DNA of 64,000 nt from Halalkalibaculum roseum (GCF_011059145.1 NZ_JAALLT010000004.1:609716-673715); one strand, 5' to 3'. Counted from the stretch's first letter, positions 1-9,039 are shown. The notes: generated by a model from the sequence alone, not told the origin. Program-made: numbers and translations.

Positions 1-2
1 TC

Positions 3-413
3 TTTTCCGACTCTGTCCATACCGAATCTATCGAAGGCTACAAAGGACTAGGACACCGGGCTCCCCTGGAAGGCATCAGTATGACGATCTTTCTGGTTTC
101 ACTCACCGGGCTACCGCCCACAGGCGGATTCATAGCCAAACTCTATATATTCGGGGCGGCCGTTAATGCCGGTTGGATCTGGCTGGTAGCCATAGCCGGT
201 ATAACGACGGTTATCTCCCTCTACTATTATATCCGAGTGGCTAGAAACCTGTTTCTCTTTAAGCCTGAGCCCAATTCTGAAAAACTCACGTTTAATCTCA
301 AGTCCAAGTTAATACTTGGGTCATTATTGGTACCGACCCTGTTTTTGGGAGTGTATTTCACTCCACTCATAGAATTTGCAAAACAATCAATAACCATATT
401 AGGACTAAATTGA
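3..413 (+). CDS. nuoN: NADH-quinone oxidoreductase subunit N, C-terminal part
   Basis: This is the 3' end of a gene that begins before the window; the reading frame is open from base 3 without a stop. NuoN is a proton-pumping membrane subunit of respiratory complex I. The visible 136 residues contain the conserved family stretch GYKGLGHRAPLEG followed by LTGLPPTGGFIAKLYIF, which lies in a late transmembrane helix, then two more hydrophobic segments and a short hydrophilic tail. An in-frame ATG at base 81 is internal to the conserved region and is not the start. The rest of a nuo operon is expected to the left, outside the window. Identification is firm; only the truncation is imposed by the window edge. 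Confidence 0.93.
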   Translation, partial: FSDSVHTESIEGYKGLGHRAPLEGISMTIFLVSLTGLPPTGGFIAKLYIFGAAVNAGWIWLVAIAGITTVISLYYYIRVARNLFLFKPEPNSEKLTFNLKSKLILGSLLVPTLFLGVYFTPLIEFAKQSITILGLN

Positions 414-462
414 ACATGAAATTTCCCTAAAACGTCAACATTCACTAAAAATACCGACTGTT

Positions 463-912
463 ATGAATGATGAACGATTAACCAAGCTGTATGCCAAAGC
501 TGATAAATTGCTGTCAAAGGCTACCGAAGAACTGTACAAGCCGCAAGAGGATGTTGTGAACTACTCCGCATGTATTTCCTCGAGAAGTGCACTATATCAT
601 TTTCTGGGATGTATGTACCTTCATTTTACCGATGAAGAAGTAGACAAATCACTGGAAGAAGGAAAAATGAGTATTGATGAACTGCTCAATTTTGCACGAC
701 AGTACAGCAACGAATTAGGTGAGATCAATTTTGATATCATGCGCTGCAGCTGCGAAAATGTTGAAGATATTCTCAATAATGAGGAAATCTACTTCTGCAA
801 CAATACGGAAATAGTTCAGGGTTGTACAAACCTGGCAAAAAAGGTCAAGAAGCTGGTCATAAACAATGCTTTTGATGGTGTTGCCCCCAGTACAGAACCT
901 TTGGAAGGTTAA
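463..912 (+). CDS. hypothetical alpha-helical protein, possibly HEPN-like
   Basis: I do not recognise the family. The 149-residue product has no signal peptide or membrane segment and looks almost fully helical: an N-terminal charged helix, then SRSALYHFLGCMYL, an acidic middle, and a lysine-rich C-terminal helix before a short disordered tail. It holds five or six cysteines, including an RCSCEN pair near residue 100. The pattern of a helix followed by RSALYH (R41 and H46, an R-x4-H arrangement) recalls HEPN proteins, but in typical HEPN nucleases this motif lies in a later helix, so this is only a suggestion. It starts 50 bp after nuoN without a clear Shine-Dalgarno, and could be co-transcribed with it. 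Confidence 0.7.
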   Translation: MNDERLTKLYAKADKLLSKATEELYKPQEDVVNYSACISSRSALYHFLGCMYLHFTDEEVDKSLEEGKMSIDELLNFARQYSNELGEINFDIMRCSCENVEDILNNEEIYFCNNTEIVQGCTNLAKKVKKLVINNAFDGVAPSTEPLEG

Positions 913-1407
913 ACATCAGTACACTCTGTCGATTAACTACTACCAAAAATGCACCGGCATTTTAAAATACCATGCCGTATAATTTCTATGTCTAAACGTA
1001 CCGACGGCAACCTCTCACTATCTCAATTTATCATTTACACACCTTTCTCCTGCTCGCCTCTTTGTGCCATAAAGTAACCGCACCGTTTACTACTTATTGC
1101 TTATCTTAAATCCAACGTTTTAATAAAACCGACTCAGCTCTCCCCCTCTTTAATCAGACTACAATAAATGGTCTCTTATCTCATATCGGTAGACAAACTA
1201 TCTAGGTAATTCGGGAAAAGATGGGTTAAGTCTGTTCATTTTGAAAAGTAAATCTAGCTATGAGTCCGGCTAAGAATATTTACAGCAGCCAAACTTTTGA
1301 ATCATAAACCTTCCAATTCATTTTAGCAGTTGATTTTTAAGTTATGCGAAGTTCAACTAATATTGATAACATATTTAGCATCATTCTTAAACCTATAGTC
1401 TTTATTC
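913..1407. other. intergenic region, 495 bp
   Basis: No gene is apparent. A small inverted repeat, CGGCAT at 955-960 with ATGCCG at 972-977, followed by an AT-rich stretch, could be a weak terminator for the upstream gene. The remainder is AT-rich and should contain the promoter of the potassium channel gene. In-frame stops at 1324 and 1396 close off any long N-terminal extension of that gene. Confidence 0.5.
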
Positions 1408-3093
1408 TTGAAATTCTTTACCTCGCAACTTACGCAAATCATATCCAGCAGGGGTACCAAATATAATCTGAAGCGATTAGCCAGATTCTTGGGAGTTCTA
1501 CTGTTGCTCATAGTCATTTACTCGGTTCTGTTTCACTATATCATGGAGTATGAAGGCCGGTATCATAGCTGGATGACCGGCTTTTACTGGACCCTTACTG
1601 TCATGTCTACGCTTGGCTTCGGTGATATTACCTTTACAAGCGACCTTGGGCGTGCTTTTTCTGTGATTGTGTTAATATCGGGCATGCTCTCTCTTTTGAT
1701 ACTACTTCCTTTTACCTTCATCCAATTTTTTTACGCACCGTGGCTTGAGGCACAATCCAGGGCAAGAGCACCCCGAGAACTACCGGAGAAGACCCGCGAC
1801 CATATCATTATTACCCATTATAATCCCATCACCAGGGCTTTCATGAAAAAGCTTGAGCAGTATAACTATACTTATGTACTGCTGGAAAGTGAACTGTCTA
1901 AAGCATTGGAATATCATGATGAAGGCTTTAGTGTCGTTTTTGGAGATATAGATGATCCGGAAACCTATAAAAAACTTAGAGTTACTCAGGCTTCCATGGT
2001 GGTAACCGCCGGTACCGACATGGTTAACTCCAACATCTGCAATACCGTACGGGAACTGGATGAGGATGTCACAATTGTAGCGACAGCAGACTCTGCGGAC
2101 TCCATTGACCTACTCAAAATGGCCGGTTGTAATCACGTAATGCGCATGGGTGAAATGATGGGAAGAGCCCTTTCGCGTAGGACCATAGGGCAGGATAGTC
2201 GTGTACATGTTGTCGGACGTTTCGACCAGTTGGTTATCGCAGAAGCGATGGCTTATCAGACTCCATTGGTTGGTAAAACACTCAAAGAAAGTCGCTTGCG
2301 AGAACAAATGGGTATTAATCTTGTCGGTATTTGGGAACGGGGCAAGTTTAACAAACCACACCCAGAGTTAACTATCAAAAACGAAAGCGTACTGATCATG
2401 GCCGGTTCTCCTGAACAACTAAGGACCTATGATGAATACATGGCCATCTATCGCTCCACTTCCAGTCCGGTGATTATTGTCGGTGCGGGTCGCGTTGGAC
2501 GCGGAATAGCAGATGCTTTTGACGAGCGCGGCCTGAACTACCGAATCATTGATAAGAATCCGGATCGTATGAAACAGGATGAAAGGTATATCCTCGGGGC
2601 GGCTGAAGATTTCAGTGTACTCGATCAAGCGGGTATCAATGAAGCACCCTGTATTCTGGTTACCACGCACGATGACGATATGAATATCTATCTCACAATA
2701 TATGCCCGGAAATTGCGACCCAATATACAGGTCATCAGCCGTTCAACCCTGCAACGCAACGTGTCAACGCTGCACCGTGCCGGTGCTGATTTTGTTCTAT
2801 CCTATGCGACCATGGGTGCAAATGCCATATTTAATATCCTGGAACGCAATGACATTCTTATTGTGGCGGAAGGTCTGAATGTGTTCACAGTCAATGCTCC
2901 ACCAGCGCTTAATGGAAAAACCTTGATTGAATCACAAATTCGACAGCAGACCGGATGCAGTGTTCTCGCTATCAAAAAAGAAGACCATCAACTTATTAAT
3001 CCGGATCCTGATGTCAGTATCACAGAACAATGCGAGCTGGTGATGGTCGGTACCGATGAAGATGAGGTTACATTCATGGAGCTGTACAGGTAG
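1408..3093 (+). CDS. potassium channel protein with two RCK (TrkA) modules
   Basis: Predicted inner-membrane ion channel with cytosolic regulatory domains. Two transmembrane helices (about residues 26-46 and 83-107) flank a pore loop with the filter TLGFGD (68-73), a variant of the potassium signature TVGYGD. Two tandem TrkA-N/TrkA-C modules follow. The second Rossmann fold has a full GAGRVG nucleotide loop (359-364), while the first begins IIITHYNPITRAF and lacks the glycines, so it has probably lost canonical NAD binding. The call uses TTG at 1408; a stop at 1396 in the same frame excludes a longer protein, and no ATG precedes the first helix. Channels with two RCK units in one chain can gate as a tetramer with an eight-RCK ring; this is family knowledge, not visible here. 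The gene appears monocistronic. Confidence 0.88.
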   Translation: MKFFTSQLTQIISSRGTKYNLKRLARFLGVLLLLIVIYSVLFHYIMEYEGRYHSWMTGFYWTLTVMSTLGFGDITFTSDLGRAFSVIVLISGMLSLLILLPFTFIQFFYAPWLEAQSRARAPRELPEKTRDHIIITHYNPITRAFMKKLEQYNYTYVLLESELSKALEYHDEGFSVVFGDIDDPETYKKLRVTQASMVVTAGTDMVNSNICNTVRELDEDVTIVATADSADSIDLLKMAGCNHVMRMGEMMGRALSRRTIGQDSRVHVVGRFDQLVIAEAMAYQTPLVGKTLKESRLREQMGINLVGIWERGKFNKPHPELTIKNESVLIMAGSPEQLRTYDEYMAIYRSTSSPVIIVGAGRVGRGIADAFDERGLNYRIIDKNPDRMKQDERYILGAAEDFSVLDQAGINEAPCILVTTHDDDMNIYLTIYARKLRPNIQVISRSTLQRNVSTLHRAGADFVLSYATMGANAIFNILERNDILIVAEGLNVFTVNAPPALNGKTLIESQIRQQTGCSVLAIKKEDHQLINPDPDVSITEQCELVMVGTDEDEVTFMELYR

Positions 3094-3234
3094 TGAAACA
3101 TATAGTTACCTCATTACTTAAGTTAGTTTAGCAACCGCCTTACCTACCGGTTTGAAATATCCGATATCGTGAAGGATAGATTATCAAATGAAAATTGTTA
3201 CATAGGTAAATCGAATCAGTAAGGAGCTAACATT

Positions 3235-3441
3235 ATGGGTATTAAAGATAAAACAAGAAAAGAACTGGAAGAACGAGTCAGGGAATTGGAAAATATCATT
3301 GCACATAAAGGTGTCGGATCTTCCTACCTGCAGAAAGCCGAGCGTATTCAACGAGATATAAATATAGCCCTGCTGCTGGGTGCAACAACCGCTGTGGTTG
3401 GCTTGACGGCTTGGGCTGTATATAAATCCCGGGGCGAGTAA
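3235..3441 (+). CDS. small single-pass membrane protein
   Basis: A 68-residue protein with an acidic and basic N-terminal coiled-coil-like helix (ELEERVRELENII, about residues 10-23), a short linker, and one C-terminal transmembrane helix (ALLLGATTAVVGLTAWAVY, about 45-63) followed by a charged tail. The start ATG is preceded by AAGGAG at 3221-3226, one of the best ribosome binding sites in the window, and the stop overlaps a terminator-like hairpin, so the gene is very probably real. No known family was recognised. Topology suggests a cytoplasmic coiled coil anchored in the inner membrane; any role is unknown. Confidence 0.72.
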   Translation: MGIKDKTRKELEERVRELENIIAHKGVGSSYLQKAERIQRDINIALLLGATTAVVGLTAWAVYKSRGE

Positions 3442-3463
3442 CGGATAATCTCGCCATTTTTAT
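3433..3463 (+). terminator. rho-independent terminator overlapping a stop codon
   Basis: GGCGAG (3433-3438) pairs with CTCGCC (3450-3455) and is followed by ATTTTTATT. The stop codon TAA at 3439-3441 lies in the loop. It would end the transcript of the small membrane protein. A second possible hairpin, ACTGCC (3476-3481) with GGCAGT (3490-3495), follows. Confidence 0.65.
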
Positions 3464-3951
3464 TAAGCAGATTATACTGCCTTTTTGGGGGCAGTTATCT
3501 GATTCGTATTAACCTCATTGTCACCTAAGCTAAGGTAGAATCTTAATATTTGCTTGTATATACAATTTTTATTCGTCTGCATTTCTATTCTCATCATTTA
3601 TTGTATTTACAACCAGTCACTCATTGCAATAAAGCTTTTCAAAGCAATTTTTCACGAGATAAATGAATTGACAAACACCCGAAGTTAAAGAGCTGCAAGG
3701 AGTTTAACGGGAAATGTTAAATTTATCTAACATTCCATATTAAGTCTCAAATCATTAATAAATTGGTTTTAGTTTCTAATAAGAAGTAATGCTACAGGAA
3801 GGGTTCCCTAAGAGAGTACATTAGTGATTTTGGGTTGGTGGATGCGGGTGTTGATAGAGATTAACACTTAGCAGCGCGTATAAGAAATATTCTGCCAATC
3901 TAATGCCCTGCCTGTACGATAATATCGAGTAATTAAGGGTCTACCGGCATT
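3464..3951. other. intergenic region, about 490 bp
   Basis: AT-rich and without a convincing reading frame. Apart from the second small hairpin near 3476-3495 I see nothing I can name. It must contain the promoter of the exported protein gene at 3952. Confidence 0.5.
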
Positions 3952-4323
3952 TTGAAAACTCTTGGCTTACAAATAGCAGTAGCACTGCTGATATCACTGG
4001 GCTTTATCAACCCGTTCACTAAATACAGCGGTCAGGTCTTCTTAAATACGTTCTGGCAGGTTGAAGAAATCAGGGGAGAAGAAACCTACTTTATCCATTG
4101 GAAAGTAGAAGCTAATGCCGACAGTCTTCAGTTTATCTACTTCTGCGGCGATGACACCACCTATTCCGATGTAAAAAAGAGCAGCAACGGGACCTTTTCA
4201 GATTCTCATCGCTCGGAATGCAATGCACGGACCAAAGTTGTCATCGATCCATTTATTCAAAACGACCGGCATATTGAATTCATAGATATTCCCTTCATCA
4301 AGTCATTGCCTGATACGCTGTAA
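3952..4323 (+). CDS. hypothetical exported protein
   Basis: A 123-residue product with an N-terminal hydrophobic segment (LQIAVALLISLGFI, about residues 6-19) that could be a signal peptide or anchor, followed by a soluble domain rich in beta-type residues with two cysteines (C65 in YFCGDD and C90 in SECNAR) that might form a disulfide. The start is TTG at 3952, the only possible start ahead of the hydrophobic segment because a stop lies at 3934; AAGGG at 3935-3939 may be the ribosome binding site. I recognise no family. Periplasmic location is inferred. Confidence 0.6.
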   Translation: MKTLGLQIAVALLISLGFINPFTKYSGQVFLNTFWQVEEIRGEETYFIHWKVEANADSLQFIYFCGDDTTYSDVKKSSNGTFSDSHRSECNARTKVVIDPFIQNDRHIEFIDIPFIKSLPDTL

Positions 4324-4485
4324 CATCCAAAGATCCCCCTTGCTGCTATCCCTTATGCCACATATTTGTAAAGAGTTCTGCAATTTATTTTAAGGAAGTA
4401 ATTAACTACAGGTTGCTTAGTTTATAGTTTTCTAAATCCCCTACTGTCAAAATTTATAGATTATCTCGACCTTCCATTTGGCCGA

Positions 4486-4584
4486 TTATCTTTTGTGTTT
4501 TTTCCACTGGTCATAGGCAATCGGCACGATAAAAAACATCCAAACGATTGCACTGATAATAATTGAACTTAAATCGATTTCCAT
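4486..4584 (-). CDS. 32-residue membrane peptide
   Basis: A short minus-strand frame encodes M-E-I-D, then a hydrophobic helix (about 20 residues, SIIISAIVWMFFIVPIAY), then DQWKKHKR and stop. This is the shape of a small inner-membrane protein: short acidic N-terminus, one helix, and a positively charged end on the cytoplasmic side. Support is limited to this composition and to the otherwise empty gap; only a weak AGG precedes the ATG. A similar but not homologous-looking mini-gene lies at 49798-49929. Confidence 0.45.
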   Translation of the reverse strand: MEIDLSSIIISAIVWMFFIVPIAYDQWKKHKR

Positions 4585-4695
4585 CCTGGTAGTATTTTTG
4601 ATTTAAAGCCTGCCGTTGGATTAAATAAATGCAGGTTTCACTCTGCACGACCGGCGAGTTAATTTTTAAGTAGGAAAGAGTTACTAAAGGATGGT

Positions 4696-5070
4696 CTATA
4701 AGAAAGAATGAAATGGATAGATGATCTTCTTTCGCTGCAGCAGAAGAGCAATATTTTCTGTATCAGCACCAATACCCGCTTTATTGCCGTATTGCGGTAC
4801 GCGAACAAATAGAATCCCGAAAAGATCCATATGCAGGTCGCCAAGCTCTACATCAGTCAGAGAGTCAATCTGCAAAATGCCGGGTTTTGTCTGCCGGTTA
4901 TCCGGATAGGCAAGTGGCTCTCCCTGAGAGTGGGCATTGGAGAGAATACTTTGAACGGGAGTTTGTAAGAAGAGAGACCGATGCTCGGAGGCGGATGCAC
5001 AGAACGCTGCTGCGTTCCATGCAAAGAGAATAGCTGCTACAAACAGCGCGATTTTTGTCGGTCTGTTCAT
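4696..5070 (-). CDS. hypothetical secreted protein
   Basis: The product (124 residues from the ATG at 5070) begins MNRPTKIALFVAAILFAW and continues with a small-residue stretch AAAFCASAS, a good Sec signal peptide with probable cleavage near residue 27. The mature part has no recognised domain; it contains LQIDSLTDVELGDLHMDLFG and ends in a basic and hydrophobic tail. A TTG 15 bases upstream would extend the frame but gives a worse signal peptide. It is transcribed on the minus strand between unrelated genes. Function unknown. Confidence 0.55.
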   Translation of the reverse strand: MNRPTKIALFVAAILFAWNAAAFCASASEHRSLFLQTPVQSILSNAHSQGEPLAYPDNRQTKPGILQIDSLTDVELGDLHMDLFGILFVRVPQYGNKAGIGADTENIALLLQRKKIIYPFHSFL

Positions 5071-5266
5071 CGTTACAATATACAAATTCTGCTACTATTT
5101 TACACTTAACGACGAAGCGGGTGACTAATTATTTGTTCATTCTCTTTTTATTGAGTGATCTAAAAATTGAATATTCTTAAAGATGCCAATACCTGCCTGT
5201 GGGATACTGTTGCACCATTTCAATTCGGAATGGTCAACCCTGGCGATACTATCCGGTTAATAATTC

Positions 5267-5866
5267 TCAACCTTGGGCATCCCGGGCATAAGGCCGGTGC
5301 CGATAATATTTGGGGATTGAGTCAAGACGAATATGAAGCCATGCTACACCGCCTCCGGCAGTATTGAGCCACAACGGGCGATTTGATAGCATCTTTTCTG
5401 TTACCCTACCCGTTTCTTTCCAAAGGACATGCTGTTGGTCTAATGGGGCTGACTCCGTGAAAACTCCTATATGGGAATAGTTATTTGACGGACGAACAGG
5501 CACGGGAGCAACCAGCCGTGCATCTCCTCCCAGATTGTCAAAAACCGCCACCTGTTCCCCAAGCTGAAGATTCCTGAAATAGGATCGGAAAGGTCCGGGA
5601 TCGGCCGGAAGATCGATACCGGGACTTTTATAAACGACGAATTCAAACCGGCGATCATAATTGTCTCGTGTAACCGGCGGCGTTTCCCATTGATACGCTT
5701 TGAAAGGAATCTCTTCCTTCAGCAAATTGATATAAAAAGAGCGGAAGGATTCACTATCCTGCAGGAGAGAAATAAAATATTTATATCGCAAAGGCTCCTC
5801 ATCCCGGCTAAGTAAAAATTGATAGGATTCTCCTTCCTGTATTACGGTTTTTTGAAAACGAAACAT
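5267..5866 (-). CDS. conserved hypothetical protein, probably DUF6940 family
   Basis: A 199-residue soluble protein without signal peptide. Several runs look strongly conserved: a region with YKYFISLLQDSESFRSFY near residue 28, then WETPPVTRDN, then VAVFDNLGGDARLVAP, and a C-terminal WLNTAGGGVAWLHIRLDS followed by IPKYY. I assign these from memory to the DUF6940 family, of unknown biochemical function, and the length agrees with that family. The start is the ATG at 5866. The last hundred bases overlap an opposite-strand frame (5167-5367) that I regard as spurious. Confidence 0.75.
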   Translation of the reverse strand: MFRFQKTVIQEGESYQFLLSRDEEPLRYKYFISLLQDSESFRSFYINLLKEEIPFKAYQWETPPVTRDNYDRRFEFVVYKSPGIDLPADPGPFRSYFRNLQLGEQVAVFDNLGGDARLVAPVPVRPSNNYSHIGVFTESAPLDQQHVLWKETGRVTEKMLSNRPLWLNTAGGGVAWLHIRLDSIPKYYRHRPYARDAQG

Positions 5867-6040
5867 ACTGACAGGTCTGCTGAAAGATATCTTTAGTTAA
5901 GACTAGAATACCTGATTTTCTTACTTACTTCCATTTTTTACACGATGAGATTATAAACTTAGCACCCGGATTTGGCATAAATAGAAGTTAAAGGTTGAAC
6001 CTAGCTACCTAACTCAATGAAATTTAGTAAATGAAAAGTT

Positions 6041-6805
6041 TTATTTATACTGGCCAAAGGCTGCCTGAGCTTTAGCATAACCATCGAAGTTTCCGGTGTC
6101 GTGTCGCTTTAGTCCTTTAGGTAATGAACTAGCTAACACAGTACCACCTTTCCTGAGTAATTCATTTACTCCGGCCGTCAGCTGCAGTTCACCATCCTCA
6201 TCGCGCTCTGCATTTTTTAAGGCATCAAATAGATCCGGCGTGAACAGGTACCTGCAGGTGGATGCCATAGGTTCTGATATACTAATTGAATCAGGTTTCT
6301 CTATAATAGTCTCTACTTCAAACAATCCGTTCGTTTTTTGATCTGCAAGTTTAACAATACCTCTAGAACCGGCCTCTTTTTTTGGCACCGGATAAATGGA
6401 CATAACCGCGTCCGGGGAATTCTTTTGAAATATTTCTGACATCCCCTGAATGACTTTCTCAGTTTTTTCACCCGCAAGTGGTGCATCCGAGAATATGACG
6501 AGGAACGGAGAACCATCAACAAACTCCTCTCCGGTGAGTACGGCTTCACCCGGGCCACCTGCTGAATCATCGATCTTAATTGTTATGTTTCCATCATCTT
6601 GAAAATACTCCCCTATTTCCTCATGATCGGATCGAGTGGGGATCAATATTTCCTTGACTCCGGCTGCTCGGATTTCATCTACTATATGGTGAAGTACCGG
6701 TTTCTTACCCAGCGGGAGCATTGGTTTGGGGATATATGAAGAGAGTGGTCGCATACGTTTACCCAAACCTGCTGCCGGAATGATTGCTTTGTGGAATGCT
6801 GTCAT
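6041..6805 (-). CDS. nucleotidyltransferase, glucose-1-phosphate uridylyl/thymidylyltransferase type
   Basis: Joins a sugar-1-phosphate to UTP or dTTP to make an activated sugar for polysaccharide or cell-wall synthesis. The N-terminus carries the family signature IIPAAGLGKRMRPLS (residues 8-22) for nucleotide binding and PKPMLPLGKKP (27-37) with the catalytic lysine. VIFSDAPL (about 104-111) replaces the usual metal-binding GD aspartate segment, and VETIIEKPD is the conserved EKP motif for sugar binding. At 254 residues it is shorter than typical GalU (about 290). AAGG just upstream of the ATG serves as ribosome binding site. Exact substrate cannot be told from sequence. It is divergent to mnmG. 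Confidence 0.82.
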   Translation of the reverse strand: MTAFHKAIIPAAGLGKRMRPLSSYIPKPMLPLGKKPVLHHIVDEIRAAGVKEILIPTRSDHEEIGEYFQDDGNITIKIDDSAGGPGEAVLTGEEFVDGSPFLVIFSDAPLAGEKTEKVIQGMSEIFQKNSPDAVMSIYPVPKKEAGSRGIVKLADQKTNGLFEVETIIEKPDSISISEPMASTCRYLFTPDLFDALKNAERDEDGELQLTAGVNELLRKGGTVLASSLPKGLKRHDTGNFDGYAKAQAAFGQYK

Positions 6806-7030
6806 TAATACCTTAAATCTAATAGTAGATTACTAATAATAATTAAGGAGACCGATCGGTTCATTCCATTTTCCTTTTTATCCTATTGATTCAAATATAT
6901 GTATTTGCCGGGTCTAAAATTTTTCCTGCAAATATCTTATTTTAGGAAACTTGCCTTGATATGCTGCTCATTCTATAAATCAAGCAGTTTCTACCAGTAT
7001 TACAAGGCTGTATAACATAATAACAACTTA

Positions 7031-7055
7031 TAAGTGTAACATAAACATACACTTA
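7031..7055. promoter_or_regulatory. 8-bp inverted repeat just before mnmG start
   Basis: TAAGTGTA (7031-7038) and TACACTTA (7048-7055) are exact inverse copies with a 9-base spacer, ending four bases before the mnmG ATG. It could be an operator or, in the mRNA, a hairpin covering the translation start. The same gap also has the 10-bp palindrome ACCGATCGGT at 6851-6860 nearer the divergent nucleotidyltransferase gene. Function is inferred only. Confidence 0.35.
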
Positions 7056-7059
7056 ATCA

Positions 7060-8949
7060 ATGAAATCGCTTTATCCATCTTACGACGTAATTGTAGTAGG
7101 TGCCGGTCATGCAGGCAGTGAAGCCGCCGGAGCCGCTGCAGAAATAGGGGCCAAAACCCTGCTCATCACCATGAACCTGGACGCCATAGCCAAAATGTCT
7201 TGCAATCCGGCTATGGGTGGTGTAGCTAAGGGACAACTGGTCCGGGAAATCGATGCCTTAGGCGGCCTTTCCGGAATTGTTGCTGACCAAAGCGGGGTAC
7301 AGTTTCGCATGCTAAATATGAGTAAGGGTCCTGCGATGTGGAGCCCGCGTTGCCAAAGCGACCGCGCCCTCTATTCCAAAAAGATGCGTGATCAGCTTGA
7401 GAAAAAAGAAAATCTTCATTTCAGGCAAGACAATGTCGTTGATGTAATTACCACCGATGATGGTAAAAAAGTAACCGGCGTCAGAACACAGACCGGGCAA
7501 ACCTTTGAGGCGCAATCGGTTATACTTACAACCGGTACTTTTGGGAATGGGTTGATTCATATTGGGGAAAACCAGTATGGTGGCGGACGCTCCGGTGAGC
7601 GAGCTTCTGTAGGTATTTCTGCCGCCCTTGAAAAACTAGGATTTGAAGTCGGTCGACTGAAGACCGGAACTCCCCCGCGCATCGACGGTCGTTCTATTGA
7701 TTATGACAAACTTGAAATTCAGTACGGAGATGAGGAACCTCAACCTTTTTCTTTCCTTACAGAAAATCTTCCCACTAAAGAGGAACAGCTTACCTGCTGG
7801 ATAGGCTATACTAATGATGAGGTTCACGACATGCTTCGCACCGGCTTTGATCGGAGTCCGATGTTTAACGGACGTATCCAATCTACCGGACCGAGATATT
7901 GCCCGAGTATAGAAGACAAGATAAATCGCTTTGCGGATAAGGATCGTCATCAGCTTTTCCTGGAACCTGAGGGCTGGGATACCTATGAAATGTATCTGAA
8001 TGGCTTCTCAACCTCACTGCCTGAAGATGTTCAGTTTAAAGCCTTGCGTACCATACCGGGCTTTGAGGAAGTTGTAATGTTGAGACCGGGATATGCAATA
8101 GAGTATGATTACTTCCCTCCTCATCAGATAAAGCGAAGTATGGAGACAAAAATTACAGAAGGACTATTCTTCGCAGGACAAATTAATGGTACAACCGGTT
8201 ATGAGGAAGCAGCATGCCAGGGACTTATGGCAGGTATCAATGCAGCCAGAAAAGTCAATGGGGACGAAGAGTTTATAATAAAACGCTCGGAAGGATATAT
8301 CGGCGTACTCATTGATGACCTAATTACCAAGGGCACTGAAGAGCCCTATCGCATGTTTACCTCCCGGGCTGAACATCGCATACTGCTTCGTCAGGATAAT
8401 GCCGACCTTCGGCTCACCGAGCTGGGGCATAAAATCGGTCTCGCATCTGAAGAACGCTTCAAGAATTATAAAGAGAAAAAGCAGGCCATCGACAAGCTGC
8501 ATGACCTGATTGCTGACTATACCGTCTACCCCGAGAAGATGGACCCCATGCTTAAAGAACAAGGTACAACGGTTCTTTCCCAGCCGGTTAAGGCCAAAAC
8601 CCTGATTCCAAGACCGGAAATTTCCATCTACAATCTCATTGAGGCAGATCCGGAACTAAGAGAAAAAGCAGCAACCATAACCGAAGATCCACGCGTCTAT
8701 GAACAAGTAGAAATACAGATCAAATACGCCGGTTATATAGAAAAAGAGTTTGAAATGGTGGAGGAGATGAATCAAAAAGAAAACATGCTCATACCGGAAA
8801 CACTTGAGTATGAACGCATTAACTCTCTTTCCTCAGAAGGACGTCAAAAACTAAATCGCGTAAGACCCGAAACCCTTGGACAAGCCAGCAGAATCAGTGG
8901 TGTAACCCCCAGCGATATTTCCGTCTTAATGGTTTATTTAAAAAACTAA
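7060..8949 (+). CDS. mnmG: tRNA uridine-5-carboxymethylaminomethyl modification enzyme MnmG (GidA)
   Basis: With MnmE it installs the carboxymethylaminomethyl group at U34 of certain tRNAs, using FAD. The 629-residue length is typical. Visible features are the FAD loop VVGAGHAGSEAA (residues 12-23), the signature CNPAMGGVAKGQLVREID (about 48-65), the GFSTSLPEDVQ region, and GLFFAGQINGTTGYEEAA near residue 370. The C-terminal helical domain for MnmE and tRNA contact is complete. It is followed after 90 bp by rsmG in the same direction, the common bacterial gidA-gidB order near replication origins. Confidence 0.97.
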   Translation: MKSLYPSYDVIVVGAGHAGSEAAGAAAEIGAKTLLITMNLDAIAKMSCNPAMGGVAKGQLVREIDALGGLSGIVADQSGVQFRMLNMSKGPAMWSPRCQSDRALYSKKMRDQLEKKENLHFRQDNVVDVITTDDGKKVTGVRTQTGQTFEAQSVILTTGTFGNGLIHIGENQYGGGRSGERASVGISAALEKLGFEVGRLKTGTPPRIDGRSIDYDKLEIQYGDEEPQPFSFLTENLPTKEEQLTCWIGYTNDEVHDMLRTGFDRSPMFNGRIQSTGPRYCPSIEDKINRFADKDRHQLFLEPEGWDTYEMYLNGFSTSLPEDVQFKALRTIPGFEEVVMLRPGYAIEYDYFPPHQIKRSMETKITEGLFFAGQINGTTGYEEAACQGLMAGINAARKVNGDEEFIIKRSEGYIGVLIDDLITKGTEEPYRMFTSRAEHRILLRQDNADLRLTELGHKIGLASEERFKNYKEKKQAIDKLHDLIADYTVYPEKMDPMLKEQGTTVLSQPVKAKTLIPRPEISIYNLIEADPELREKAATITEDPRVYEQVEIQIKYAGYIEKEFEMVEEMNQKENMLIPETLEYERINSLSSEGRQKLNRVRPETLGQASRISGVTPSDISVLMVYLKN

Positions 8950-9039
8950 ATCGAAAAGGGCTATCACAGATCTTAAGACTCCAAAAAATTAAATAATCAG
9001 CGTGTATTCATATTATCTGTATCATCCGCGTTCTATAAA

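Noticed and set aside
5167-5367. 66-residue plus-strand frame
   Set aside because: Starts with TTG and overlaps by 100 bases the 3' end of the well-supported minus-strand DUF6940-like gene; no family-like sequence.
6851-6860. ACCGATCGGT palindrome as TetR-type operator
   Set aside because: Only 10 bp and no TetR gene nearby; mentioned only as a note in the mnmG upstream entry.
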